A stretch of 64,000 bases of DNA from Nitrospirales bacterium (GCA_021604005.1 BQIV01000017.1:33373-97372); one strand, 5' to 3'; numbered from the stretch's first letter, positions 1 to 8,928 are shown. Notes: a model not told the origin generated them from the sequence alone. Made by a program: numbers and translations.

Positions 1-168
1 CGTGAACTCCGGTTGCTGACCAACTTCAGACCATCCCGCTGGGCACACAATTCTTGCCAGGCTCAACACATCTGTGTGCGTTGCAACTCGTCCAGCATAC
101 TCTTCAATGAGTTTTGGGGTCTTCCCGGGTGGTGGAATTACAGAGGGTTGTTCAATAAATTTTGACAC
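1..168 (-). CDS. Cupin-domain protein, 3' part outside window
   Basis: The open frame reads from a GTG at 168 leftwards off the window edge, giving 56 codons. A GAGGA ribosome site lies 6 bases before the GTG. The translation starts MSKFIEQPSV and contains IEEYAGRVAT and GWSEVGQQPEF. It is clearly similar to the N-terminal half of the complete cupin gene at 12843..13208, so this is a paralogue of it. The cupin barrel itself would lie outside the window. The gene sits 9 bases after the stop of the next gene upstream (178..747), suggesting the last visible member of a minus-strand run 1547 to 1. The ligand is unknown. Confidence 0.8.
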   Translation of the reverse strand, partial: MSKFIEQPSVIPPPGKTPKLIEEYAGRVATHTDVLSLARIVCPAGWSEVGQQPEFT

Positions 169-177
169 AATAATTCC

Positions 178-747
178 TCAAGGAGTAGATACATGAGAGT
201 CCGAAGACGACAACGGCGTTATGGCATTCCCTTCAAACTCATCTCCTGAAACAGATTTCGACTGAAAACTCCCTCCGCTCCGACGATGAAGCGTGAATGT
301 GATAATCGATACTTGATTATCAGGTTGATCAACAGTAAACGGTGCGCTTTTGGAGTAACTGTACTCTTTGGGCCCGCTGCCGTAGCGCACTAAGACATGA
401 TAGTCCCCTTCAGCAACACGAACGATGCGCTTTTGGCCTCGGACAAGACTGACGACCACCTTCGTTGGGCCGATCAACTTCACCACAGCATTTTGTCCAG
501 AATGGTTTTCAAACGTAATTTTATTTTGAGGCAATTGCGCCGACCATACAATCGACGTTCCACAAAACACGCAAAACAGAATGAGGCCAAACAGAAACAT
601 TCGAATATTCCGTAATATGGTGATCTGTCTCTGCATAAAATTTCGTATCATGGTCCAAGTCTGTGCCTTTCTTTCTATCGCGTGGATAACGGGCATCATC
701 CTACAACCGGTATTCCGGGCGTCGCCTAACCGACACAACAAGAGCAT
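178..747 (-). CDS. Secreted hypothetical protein
   Basis: The frame encodes 189 residues. A hydrophobic stretch at about residues 50-70 ending in VWSA looks like a signal peptide, followed by a mature part of about 120 residues with a compact beta-rich pattern (ITFENHSGQNAVVKLIGP, then a YHVLVRYGSGP segment). I recognise no functional family. The ATG at 747 overlaps the upstream stop as TAATG, which favours coupled translation. However, the 49 residues before the hydrophobic stretch are unusual, so starts at 651 or 600 are equally possible; none has a strong ribosome site. The protein probably acts in the periplasm or envelope together with the product of the gene before it. Confidence 0.7.
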   Translation of the reverse strand: MLLLCRLGDARNTGCRMMPVIHAIERKAQTWTMIRNFMQRQITILRNIRMFLFGLILFCVFCGTSIVWSAQLPQNKITFENHSGQNAVVKLIGPTKVVVSLVRGQKRIVRVAEGDYHVLVRYGSGPKEYSYSKSAPFTVDQPDNQVSIITFTLHRRSGGSFQSKSVSGDEFEGNAITPLSSSDSHVSTP

Positions 748-1547
748 TATGAGGGATTAGCCTCAGAAATTTCATACAAAAAACTAAAGTCGTGCTGTTG
801 ACCGCTCTTAAGAGTCAGCATTTGTTCAAGATATCCCAGCGATGGGTGCCATGCGCTTATGGTATACGTCCCAGCCGGAATATCGGTAATGGTAAAGTGT
901 CCCGCCTCATCTGTCGTCGCAAAGTACGGATTGAGTGGGACCAGGATCCAGGCTTGCATGAATCGATGTTGATCACATTCCACCTTTACCATACCGCTAC
1001 GTCTGGTTGTCAGCTTCGATAATTTCTCTTCGCCGGTCTCTAAATTGGGGTAGGTAAACAGTGGAATTCGCCCGTTGTTCAACATTTCCCATCCTCTCAG
1101 CGGATGAAGAACCGAATCATTCATCAGGATGCGCAATGGGGAACCGTCCATACCGGCCATCACAAGTTGATCGAATTGACATCGATTCACGGTGAGCGTT
1201 GGAATCTCCACCGCACGTGGCTTTCCCTGTTCCACTCCTTGGATAAAGACCACAACATCGGCCACTTCATGAGCCGGTGAAACACGTGCGCGCGGCAAGA
1301 GGACCGTTCCCTCTTGATCCGCGATCGCTTGACAGTGCTCCGGATAGGCTCCCATCGTTACTTGAAAACGAAAGGGAGGCGGCACTGGTCCGGATAGTGT
1401 CACGGCCCCACGAATCGTTGCACCGTTTTTTACCGTAATTTCTTCATAGGCCGACACAACGCCATGTCCGACTATGGGCATTGCCAACAAGGCCACACAT
1501 ACAATTTTGCCTATCATCTTCAACGTATGCAATGCATCACTCCTCAT
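747..1547 (-). CDS. Secreted carboxypeptidase-regulatory-like domain protein
   Basis: 266 residues with an N-terminal signal peptide (hydrophobic core about residues 11-33). The mature region has a beta-sandwich pattern: GATIRGAVTLSGPVPPP near the start, and a C-terminal block with FTITDIPAGTYTISAWHP that is typical of carboxypeptidase-regulatory-like folds. A VECDQHRFMQAWI segment near residue 190 resembles the Cys/His region of cupredoxin-like proteins, so metal binding is possible but unproven. The first ATG at 1547 has no ribosome site in front of it; a GAGGAG lies just inside the frame, seven bases before a TTG at 1532, which may be the true start. It is followed by two further genes in the same run. 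Confidence 0.75.
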   Translation of the reverse strand: MRSDALHTLKMIGKIVCVALLAMPIVGHGVVSAYEEITVKNGATIRGAVTLSGPVPPPFRFQVTMGAYPEHCQAIADQEGTVLLPRARVSPAHEVADVVVFIQGVEQGKPRAVEIPTLTVNRCQFDQLVMAGMDGSPLRILMNDSVLHPLRGWEMLNNGRIPLFTYPNLETGEEKLSKLTTRRSGMVKVECDQHRFMQAWILVPLNPYFATTDEAGHFTITDIPAGTYTISAWHPSLGYLEQMLTLKSGQQHDFSFLYEISEANPS

Positions 1548-1610
1548 TTAAAATACAACAGGATATTAAAACATTTTCATGATATGTCGGCTGTTCACAG
1601 GACACATACT

Positions 1611-1979
1611 TTACATGACTTTTCCCCTTCGTGAATACACAAAACTATAGAGGCTAAGATTCAGAAGAATCACGAAAAACCCAAGGTACCATTGTATCGA
1701 TGAAGTCAGTCCGGCTGGATAGATGATCGGCACCAGATAGTGCTCAATAAACCCACCTGAATACCCAGACTCACTACTGGCCCGCCTCAGGCTGTTCTCA
1801 AGTGGTGTAAGCGGGCAGATCCAACCGCCAAATCCAAGGGCCACAGCCCACAGCACAGCAGGGAGATGAAACCACGGCATCCAACGCCAACGCAAACACA
1901 ACAAACCACCCAGAAGCACAAAGAGAATGAACCCTAGGTGCACGACGAGGACAAGGTCAGCGAAACCCTGAAACCACAT
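1611..1979 (-). CDS. DUF2784 family membrane protein
   Basis: 122 residues with about four hydrophobic segments. The pattern of a VLVVHLGFILFVLLGG helix, a WMPWFHLPAVLWA loop-helix and a CPLTPLEN turn followed by an ILLN tail matches the DUF2784 family of small inner-membrane proteins, whose function is not known. Length is normal for the family. No clear ribosome site precedes the ATG. The gene stands alone between the secreted-protein run (ending upstream at 1547) and the divergent response-regulator gene at 2177. Confidence 0.85.
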   Translation of the reverse strand: MWFQGFADLVLVVHLGFILFVLLGGLLCLRWRWMPWFHLPAVLWAVALGFGGWICPLTPLENSLRRASSESGYSGGFIEHYLVPIIYPAGLTSSIQWYLGFFVILLNLSLYSFVYSRRGKVM

Positions 1980-2176
1980 GTGGTTGTTTCACATTCACGT
2001 AATGGTCGACATGCACATATCCAGAACTAAAAAACGAACAATCTGACTCCGGCCTATCATAAAAAGAAGAACTTTATCCGAAAACTCTATACAGCAGCCT
2101 GCCAGGTTGTATCTCATACGATTATAAACACCATCAGCGTGGACTAACAAACAACAACGAAACGTATCGAACATCA

Positions 2177-3472
2177 ATGTCCCAAATGCCTGCTCCAAAC
2201 TTCGGAAAAATTCTCTTAGTCGAACACATGCCAGACAACCTGGACACTCTCCTTCAATGTTTTTCGGCTTTTGGATTTGAACTGTTCGTGGCGCATGATG
2301 GCGAAACTGCCTTACAACAATGCAAATTACTACAGCCTGATTTAATTCTCTTGGATGTCAATACACCTGGCATGAATGGATTCGAAGTCTGCCGGCGGCT
2401 CAAGGCGCAAGACATGATTCATGACATTCCCGTCATTTTCATGAAGTCTCCCAATGACCATGTTAGCCTCGTCAAAGGCTTTTCTGTCGGAGCCGTGGAT
2501 TACGTCAATAAGCCTCTCCAATTAGAAGAAACATTCGCCAGAATGACCTCGCATTTAAAAGTACGCCACCTACAAATACAGCTCGAAGAGACGATTGTCA
2601 CACTGCAACAAGAAATCCGTGAACGTCAACGTGCAGAAGAAGCAGCTAGACTCGCGATGCAACAGACTCAACACGCCAATGAACGAATGCGGCAAGACTT
2701 GGCTGCCGCCGCACGTGTGCAACAAGCCTTACTGCCGGATGTCGCTCCAAACATCCCAGGAGCAACATTTGCCTGGACCTATCGTCCCTGTGCAGAGCTC
2801 GGAGGCGATTCATTAAACGTGTTCTCTCTCACTGATCATCAAGTCGGCATGTATGTGTTAGATGTAACGGGACATGGTGTACCAGCATCCTTGCTCTCCG
2901 TCACACTTAGCCGTGTCCTCATCCCGCGCAGTGATCCGTCTTGTTTATTTGTCGAGTCAAACACTAGGAATGGAATGCCCGTACTCACCGCACCCGCAGA
3001 AGTCGCGACGCGCCTCAATGAGATGTTTCCCATGAATAAAGGTGGACATCAATACTTCACCCTTGTCTATGGCATTCTCGACACACGGGACGGGACATTT
3101 CGATATGTCTGTGCTGGTCATCCACCACCAATTGTATACCCGAAAGACCAAGTTCCGATCATCTGTGAAGCTCCTAGCCTGCCAATTGGACTCTTCGAAG
3201 ACGAACACTATGAAGATTGCACGATTCAACTTGAATCCGACTCTCGCCTCTATCTGTACTCTGACGGCGTCATTGAAGCAATGAATACTCAACGAGAAAT
3301 ATTTGGCCAAGCCCGATTAGCTGACGCGCTTCAACACACACGACACATCAATCTCCAAGCAAGCGTCGAGTCTATCGCCACGGCTTCATCCAACTGGACT
3401 CAGCAGGGTCACATGCACGATGACCTTTCGATCCTTGCGGTGGAACATCCTTCAGGATCACACGACACATGA
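2177..3472 (+). CDS. RsbU-like response regulator: REC plus PP2C (SpoIIE) phosphatase
   Basis: 431 residues. Residues about 10-125 form a receiver domain with phospho-acceptor Asp60 (LLDVNTPGM) and conserved Lys112 in VNKP. The acidic pair that normally binds magnesium is replaced by Glu16-His17, so classical phosphorylation may be weakened. A charged helical linker (about 130-180) leads into a PP2C/SpoIIE domain with GGDSLNV, DVTGHGVPASLLS and YSDGVIEA motifs, which carry the metal-binding Asp residues. Such proteins dephosphorylate a STAS-domain antagonist in partner-switching systems. The stop overlaps the next gene's start as ATGA, and that gene encodes the matching RsbW-type kinase, so the two are surely co-translated. 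Confidence 0.93.
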   Translation: MSQMPAPNFGKILLVEHMPDNLDTLLQCFSAFGFELFVAHDGETALQQCKLLQPDLILLDVNTPGMNGFEVCRRLKAQDMIHDIPVIFMKSPNDHVSLVKGFSVGAVDYVNKPLQLEETFARMTSHLKVRHLQIQLEETIVTLQQEIRERQRAEEAARLAMQQTQHANERMRQDLAAAARVQQALLPDVAPNIPGATFAWTYRPCAELGGDSLNVFSLTDHQVGMYVLDVTGHGVPASLLSVTLSRVLIPRSDPSCLFVESNTRNGMPVLTAPAEVATRLNEMFPMNKGGHQYFTLVYGILDTRDGTFRYVCAGHPPPIVYPKDQVPIICEAPSLPIGLFEDEHYEDCTIQLESDSRLYLYSDGVIEAMNTQREIFGQARLADALQHTRHINLQASVESIATASSNWTQQGHMHDDLSILAVEHPSGSHDT

Positions 3473-3906
3473 ACCATTTCGATACGCCCACGTCTGATCA
3501 TGACGCACTCGTCCATCGATTTCCGGCTCGGGCAAAGAACCTCAAAGACACACGGACCAAGGTGAGAGCAACACTGACGCAATTGGGATACTGTCCCGAC
3601 ACGATTGAGCAGGTCGTGATCGCCATTGATGAAGCCTGTCAAAACATTATTCGACATGCGTACGGACAGGAAACCGAAGAAGCAATCGTCTTGCGTATAC
3701 AATACCAGCAACATGACTTACATATTACTTTGCGAGACTATGCCCCGCCGGTTGACGCAGATTGCATAAAACTCCGTGATCTACGAGACATTCGTCCAGG
3801 AGGGCTCGGAGGACATTTTATGCATCACATTATGGATGAGATTTCGGTGGAATGTGCACCTGAGGGAAACGGCAATATTCTTCAGATGCATAAGCGATTT
3901 GCATAA
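3469..3906 (+). CDS. RsbW/SpoIIAB-like anti-sigma (serine) kinase
   Basis: 145 residues, a single GHKL ATPase domain. The N-box is AIDEACQNIIRHAYG, the ADP-binding loop is RDYAPPVD, and the second glycine box is GGLGGHFMH. This is the usual length and order for RsbW/SpoIIAB kinases, which phosphorylate a STAS partner on serine and bind either that partner or a target. It overlaps the phosphatase gene by four bases and is followed 30 bases later by the STAS gene, so the three form a complete partner switch. No sigma factor is encoded nearby, so its target is unlikely to be a neighbouring sigma factor. Confidence 0.92.
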   Translation: MNHFDTPTSDHDALVHRFPARAKNLKDTRTKVRATLTQLGYCPDTIEQVVIAIDEACQNIIRHAYGQETEEAIVLRIQYQQHDLHITLRDYAPPVDADCIKLRDLRDIRPGGLGGHFMHHIMDEISVECAPEGNGNILQMHKRFA

Positions 3907-3936
3907 TTTACACGCATCTGGAAAAAGAGGAATGCT

Positions 3937-4269
3937 ATGGAACATTCTGTACACGTACAACCGAATGGTCACATTGTGTCTTTCAGTGGTGAAATTGACC
4001 TTGAGAATTCACCCGCAGCACGCACACGACTTTTAGAGGTCGTCGAGTACGCGACAACAGTTTTTGTCGACCTGACCGCCGTGACCTACATGGACAGCTC
4101 AGGTATTGCCAGTCTCGTGGAAGCCTATCAACGGGCGAAGAAAACCAATGTCGCATTCGTACTCATTTCAACAAGCCCTGCCGTCTTACGTGTGTTGCAA
4201 ATGGCACGCCTCGACAAGGTCTTTACGATTCATGAAACTTTGGAACATGCACAACATGCCAAGCACTAA
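3937..4269 (+). CDS. STAS-domain protein (anti-sigma antagonist or MlaB-like)
   Basis: 110 residues covering one STAS domain. The conserved phosphorylation loop YMDSSGIASL holds the expected Ser. The family has two relevant subgroups: SpoIIAA/RsbV antagonists that bind RsbW kinases, and MlaB, which binds the MlaF ATPase of the lipid transporter. The position supports both, since the kinase and phosphatase genes lie directly upstream while the mlaE-like permease gene begins inside the last codons (overlap of 14 bases if the 4256 ATG is used). A GAGG-containing site (aaaagaggaatgct) precedes the ATG. I think a dual role is plausible, but it is inference. Confidence 0.92.
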   Translation: MEHSVHVQPNGHIVSFSGEIDLENSPAARTRLLEVVEYATTVFVDLTAVTYMDSSGIASLVEAYQRAKKTNVAFVLISTSPAVLRVLQMARLDKVFTIHETLEHAQHAKH

Positions 4270-5074
4270 CCTTCCATCACATCCAGTCATTCGAAAAGTC
4301 GAAGCCTTAGGACAGCGGACGATTCAGGTGATTGATGCAATTGGTTTTGGCGCATCGCTTTTGTATCAAACCGGCTACTGGCTCCTGCTTGGCCGTCGAT
4401 ATCATCAAGTCGTTCGCCTGGCACCAATTGTCGAGCAGATGATGGAAATCGGGATTCGAGCTATTCCAATTATTGTCCTTGTCTCCCTAACCATCGGGTT
4501 GATGTTGGCCATTCAAGGCGTGCATGCCCTCAAAACGTTTGGAGCAGAACAGCAAGTGACGTATGGCGTCGCACTCTCAGTTGTTAGAGAATTTTCCCCA
4601 CTCATGACGGGAATTTTAGTGGCCGGGCGTTCGGGGGCGGCATTAGCTGCGCGCCTGAGTACGATGACCATTCACAGCGAAGTGGACGCCTTACGAGTCA
4701 TGGGAATCAATCCAGTTCGTTTCTTAGTGGTTCCAAATTTGATCGCCATGCTGATCATGCTTCCGGCTTTGACTTGGTTATCGGATCTCATCGCCCTCAC
4801 CGGAGCGGGGCTGTATATCACGACAGACCTTGAAATTTCATTCAGCCGATACCTTCAACAAACGATGTACATATTACGCATAGATGATGTGCTCCATGGG
4901 GTAAGCAAAAGCGTTGTGTTCGGCGCCCTTATTACCCTCGTCGGAGTCATGAATGGAACATCGGTGACCGGAGGCGCAGAAGGTGTCGGACGCGTAACAA
5001 CACATTCCGTTGTGCATTCAATCCTGGCGATTATCCTGGCGGACTTACTCATTGTCTTCATACTGACAAGATAG
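4256..5074 (+). CDS. mlaE: MlaE-family ABC transporter permease
   Basis: 272 residues from the ATG at 4256. The protein has five or so membrane segments and the conserved MlaE core: a long N-terminal amphipathic part, then ALSVVREFSPLMTGILVAGRSGAALAAR with the typical E-F-P-x-L-T-G-x-x-x-A-G-R-x-G pattern, and a C-terminal GGAEGVGRVTTHSVV block. MlaE forms the inner-membrane channel of MCE lipid transporters that move phospholipid between the membranes. The start is uncertain: ATGs at 4232, 4247 and 4256 are in frame and all overlap the STAS gene, so coupling to STAS translation is certain whichever is used. The stop abuts the ATPase gene region. Confidence 0.93.
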   Translation: MPSTNLPSHPVIRKVEALGQRTIQVIDAIGFGASLLYQTGYWLLLGRRYHQVVRLAPIVEQMMEIGIRAIPIIVLVSLTIGLMLAIQGVHALKTFGAEQQVTYGVALSVVREFSPLMTGILVAGRSGAALAARLSTMTIHSEVDALRVMGINPVRFLVVPNLIAMLIMLPALTWLSDLIALTGAGLYITTDLEISFSRYLQQTMYILRIDDVLHGVSKSVVFGALITLVGVMNGTSVTGGAEGVGRVTTHSVVHSILAIILADLLIVFILTR

Positions 5075-5103
5075 TGAGAACGATGACGACTGAGGTGAGA
5101 AAT

Positions 5104-5895
5104 ATGATACCGGTGATCGAAGTGAAAGACGTCGTGACGCATTATGGGTCTCGCAAAATTCTCAATCACGTGAATGTCGATATTCAGCCTGGGGAAATCA
5201 TGGTCGTGATGGGAGGGAGCGGTTCAGGGAAAAGCACGTTATTACGGCATCTTATTGGATTAGAACGCGTGAGCGCAGGAAGCATTCGGCTTCTTGATCA
5301 AGACATCGGACACATGAGTCATCATGAACTCACACGGTTTTACCGAAAATTGGGTGTGGCCTTTCAAGGAGGAGCCCTCTTCAGTTCAATGACAGTCGGA
5401 GAAAATATCATGCTTCCGCTTCGTGAACACACCAATCTGGACGAAAAGACCATGGCCATCATGGTACGCATGAAATTAGAAGTCGTCAATCTTGCAGGAT
5501 TCGAACATCTCATGCCATCTGAGTTATCTGGCGGCATGCTCAAACGTGCTGCCTTCGCGAGAGCCGTCATCATGGACCCGGCATTACTGTTTTGCGATGA
5601 ACCCTCAGCTGGTCTCGACCCTGTCGTCTCTTCATCATTAGATGAACTCATCCTGCAACTCCGTGACGCGCTCAACATGACGATTGTCGTCGTCACGCAT
5701 GAGCTCGACAGTGCATTTCGAATTGCCGACCGGATTACCGTCCTCGATAAAGGCGAAGTCCTCACCATCGGATCAGTTGATCAAGTGCGGGCATCCACAC
5801 ATACACGAATTCAAGATCTACTCAATCGGCGTTTTGAAGAAACAATACTCGATCCCGATGAATATCTGGCTCGGCTCACAGGGGAATCCATCTAA
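5104..5895 (+). CDS. mlaF: MlaF-family ABC transporter ATP-binding protein
   Basis: 263 residues. Walker A is GGSGSGKST, the signature is LSGGMLKRAAFAR, Walker B is LLFCDEPSAGLDP, and the switch His sits in VVTHELDS. This is the ATPase of an MCE/Mla lipid transporter that powers the MlaE-like permease encoded just upstream. I chose the ATG at 5104 because GAGGTG lies 6 bases before it; a GTG at 5074 and an ATG at 5083 are in frame but lack such a site. The following gene, 17 bases downstream, encodes the matching MCE protein. Confidence 0.94.
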   Translation: MIPVIEVKDVVTHYGSRKILNHVNVDIQPGEIMVVMGGSGSGKSTLLRHLIGLERVSAGSIRLLDQDIGHMSHHELTRFYRKLGVAFQGGALFSSMTVGENIMLPLREHTNLDEKTMAIMVRMKLEVVNLAGFEHLMPSELSGGMLKRAAFARAVIMDPALLFCDEPSAGLDPVVSSSLDELILQLRDALNMTIVVVTHELDSAFRIADRITVLDKGEVLTIGSVDQVRASTHTRIQDLLNRRFEETILDPDEYLARLTGESI

Positions 5896-5912
5896 AAACC
5901 TCGGGACAACCT

Positions 5913-6857
5913 ATGCGTGATTCTCGAACAAACTACCTCATCGTCGGCACCGTGCTGTTAACGTTGCTCGGGACATTAGTGGTGTGGCTGGGCATGCTGT
6001 CTGGAATAGCTCAACCAACCAACCACTACTATCTAGAATTTGAGAATGTGATGGGTCTGACCGAAGGCGCGCAGATCCTCTATGAAGGCTATCCAATTGG
6101 GAGGATTGAAACGATTCAATTCACTCGGCGACCGGATCTTTCGGCATATCGCTTAGGCATTACCGTTCGCGAGGACTGGAATATTCCAAAGGATAGTCTC
6201 GCCGTCATCACCCAAGCTGGTTTTCTTTCTGCCATGGTCATTGATATACAGAATGGCCATTCGACCGAAATACTGAAACCCGGAGATCAAATTCCCAGTC
6301 AAGGGGCCACGAATATCCTCACCACGATGACCACGGTTGCGCATCAACTTGGAGAGCTGGCCAACACCAGCCTCAAGCCCTTACTCGACAATCTCACAGA
6401 CGGAACCGACTCACTGGAAGCGCTGGCCCACGATGCTCCAATTATTCTGGGCAATCTCAAAATTTTCACAGCCCAGTTGAATGACACCACCAGTCAACTG
6501 AATACACTCATCAAGCAAAGTGGAGGTCATGTCGACACAATTCTCAGCGATGTCGAGTCCGCATCCGGTGATGTCTCAGATCTCACCGCCGATTTTCGCA
6601 AAACCTCAAAACGTGTGGACCGGCTTGTCTATTCGATGAATGCGCTTTTGGCAAAAAATCAGCAAAATATCGACCAGTCTATCAGCGACCTCCATCACAC
6701 ATTGGAGGTCATGGCGAGTCATGTGCAAGAAGTCAGCTATAACCTGGAAACCACAACACGAAACCTGAACGAATTCACTTCCGAGCTGAGACGAAATCCA
6801 GGGGTCATTATTCGGGGCAAGAAATTTCGAGACGATCACGCCCTTGTGCACGATTAA
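5913..6857 (+). CDS. mlaD: MlaD/MCE-domain substrate-binding protein
   Basis: 314 residues. A single membrane anchor (about residues 9-31) is followed by an MCE domain (about 38-120; GLTEGAQILYEGYPIGRIETI) and a long helical tail rich in Ser, Thr, Asp and Leu, ending in the family-typical ELRRNPGVIIRG. MCE proteins form hexameric rings in the periplasm that carry lipids between the permease and the outer membrane. The length is greater than E. coli MlaD (183 residues), closer to proteins with a helical needle-like extension. Gene order permease-ATPase-MCE is conserved for this transporter type. Confidence 0.93.
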   Translation: MRDSRTNYLIVGTVLLTLLGTLVVWLGMLSGIAQPTNHYYLEFENVMGLTEGAQILYEGYPIGRIETIQFTRRPDLSAYRLGITVREDWNIPKDSLAVITQAGFLSAMVIDIQNGHSTEILKPGDQIPSQGATNILTTMTTVAHQLGELANTSLKPLLDNLTDGTDSLEALAHDAPIILGNLKIFTAQLNDTTSQLNTLIKQSGGHVDTILSDVESASGDVSDLTADFRKTSKRVDRLVYSMNALLAKNQQNIDQSISDLHHTLEVMASHVQEVSYNLETTTRNLNEFTSELRRNPGVIIRGKKFRDDHALVHD

Positions 6858-6963
6858 TTTGTAAGTCAAAGAAAATGGCACACATGATAGGCTCCGTAGC
6901 AAAATTGAGTCTGTTTCACCGATAGCGATACAACGTCACTTCATCGTCGATGAGTAGGGAATC

Positions 6964-7605
6964 ATGATGATACGCATGGTCACACAATACATTTCGCCAC
7001 TCATATTCAGTACAGCATTGCTGTTAGAAGGATGTCTCGGTGGACCAGCTCCACAAGATCACTTTTATCGTTTAGAACTCCCAACACCGCAATCATCATT
7101 CACCTCTCCTCTGTTACAAGGCACACTCCAAATCACTCGACCCTGGGCGGATGCCCTCACCAGGGAACGGCAACTGCTCTACCGTACGACGACGAGAACA
7201 GCCCAAGTCCAGCGTCATACCTATCATCATTGGATCGACTCACCAACATTGATCGTCCAACAACAAATCGCCCAGTACCTACGTCATTCAGGTATGGCAA
7301 CACAGGTTGTCACGCCCGACTTACGCGTCAACGCAGACTACCGACTTTCATGCCACATGACAAAACTCGAACGCATTGTCGATGACCCACCACGCGTCAT
7401 CATGGAAATGGAGCTGGGATTGTCGCACATACGAGAACGTGAAGTAGTTCTGCTGCGCACGTATCATGTCGAAGAACCCGCACATGGGTATAACATTACT
7501 GCCACGATTGAAGCCTATAATCATGCACTCACAAATATTCTTGATCAATTTCTCGCTGATACCTCGTCCATACCGATGGCCAGACGGGTAACGCACCAGC
7601 CCTAA
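6964..7605 (+). CDS. ABC-type transport auxiliary lipoprotein (PqiC-like)
   Basis: 213 residues. The N-terminal signal ends in a lipobox LLEGC with Cys near residue 22, so this should be a lipoprotein. The mature region begins with the DHFYRLELP pattern and continues with INRPWADALTRERQLLYR-like and YHHWIDSPTLIVQQQIAQYL segments, as in the ABC_trans_aux family that includes PqiC, an outer-membrane partner of MCE proteins. It lies 106 bases after the MCE gene and closes the transporter set. Nothing unusual in length. Confidence 0.88.
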   Translation: MMIRMVTQYISPLIFSTALLLEGCLGGPAPQDHFYRLELPTPQSSFTSPLLQGTLQITRPWADALTRERQLLYRTTTRTAQVQRHTYHHWIDSPTLIVQQQIAQYLRHSGMATQVVTPDLRVNADYRLSCHMTKLERIVDDPPRVIMEMELGLSHIREREVVLLRTYHVEEPAHGYNITATIEAYNHALTNILDQFLADTSSIPMARRVTHQP

Positions 7606-7769
7606 CCGTGCGTCTACATTGAGACGGGTATCGTTCTAACAGGCATTCGAAAGAATCGTGTTCGTATCGCAAAGATCATCTCAGATAACGAAAAACGTCG
7701 CGGACTTCACAGATGTGAGAAAACGATACAACATCATACTCATCCGTTTGTTTCACAACAGGTCAACAG

Positions 7770-8720
7770 ATGCAGCTCGAACAAGCCTTGACCACACGCA
7801 TCCTGCTAAAAGAACACCATCCCCTTCATAGAGCGGTTTTCTATGGGAAACTGTTCATTGGGATAGGACTGGTCTTCGTCATCTTGAGTCTCTCCGTTCT
7901 TTTCATTGGCATGAGATGGATGGAGGACTCACTATTTCCAGTCCATATCCCGCTCTGGGTGATTGGAGTTCTGTGCGGAACGGGTGTAGGCGGAGGTGTC
8001 TGGCTTATCGTATCTGGATTACGGGACGTACAACGTATTTGGAATAGAAATCATGGGCAACAGCAATTCCCCTCAAGTCCTTGGCTCTGGGACTATCCTT
8101 GGCAAGCGTGGGGTGTCACTGACAATTTCTTGAAGAGTGCCCTTCGAAGTCTCGTCGCACTGATCTTGTTCAGCCTGTTTCTTTCACCGTTTCATTGGAT
8201 TGCCTTTGCCTGGGAAGAACGTTCATTCTTTTGGCAGGGTATCGTAGGTCTGCTCGACCTCGTGATCATCTTGAGTGTAGGCGACCGATTCGTGATGAAA
8301 CTCAAACAATACCTCAGATATGGCAATAGCCAACTCGAATTTCACGATTTCCCATTTTTCCTGGGAAACCCACTGTCCCTGACGCTCAAAAATGTCCCCT
8401 CGACTATTTCAACGCTTCACCTCACGCTGCGATGTATTGAAGAAGCCTATTTATCAGATAACACAAGTCAAAATACACAGTCGGTCGTCGTCTGCTATCA
8501 GATTTACCAAGACAGCCAAATGATCGAACAGGGAGATGTGCATGCCGGAGCTGACCTTGACCTGCTCTGGATGCTTCCGGAAGACCCCACCCTCTCCTCG
8601 ACACCCAGCGAACGGCCGGCGACCTATTGGGAACTGGAAGTCACAGCCGAACAACAGGACGTGAACTATCAGAGCCGCTTTCTTTTACCCATCTATGCTG
8701 AACCTGTTGAGTTCACATAA
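7770..8720 (+). CDS. Membrane protein of unknown function
   Basis: 316 residues. Two pairs of membrane helices (about residues 25-85 and 120-170) precede a soluble C-terminal domain of about 140 residues that is rich in beta strands (SQLEFHDFPFFLGNPLSL, then HLTLRCIEEAYLS). The layout resembles proteins of the DUF3592 type with an arrestin-like sandwich, but I do not recognise the family with certainty. It is in the same orientation as the Mla cluster, 164 bases after the lipoprotein gene, and could be an independent transcript. No ribosome site stands out before the ATG at 7770. Confidence 0.75.
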   Translation: MQLEQALTTRILLKEHHPLHRAVFYGKLFIGIGLVFVILSLSVLFIGMRWMEDSLFPVHIPLWVIGVLCGTGVGGGVWLIVSGLRDVQRIWNRNHGQQQFPSSPWLWDYPWQAWGVTDNFLKSALRSLVALILFSLFLSPFHWIAFAWEERSFFWQGIVGLLDLVIILSVGDRFVMKLKQYLRYGNSQLEFHDFPFFLGNPLSLTLKNVPSTISTLHLTLRCIEEAYLSDNTSQNTQSVVVCYQIYQDSQMIEQGDVHAGADLDLLWMLPEDPTLSSTPSERPATYWELEVTAEQQDVNYQSRFLLPIYAEPVEFT

Positions 8721-8928
8721 CGTGAATAGGCTTAATAAATAAGGCAGCAAACACAGTGAGAAATCGTCCTCTTGCAAATGACCAGTCAGAGTGGTATCGG
8801 TATCATACGCGGTGAAAAAGATTTAAAGTCTGATCGAAACGAAATACACACCTGCTCATGAACGAAACAGAAAAAAGCCGTAGGTGGAAAGACCATCAGA
8901 TAACATCAAGTTCTCCCAACGTACATTC

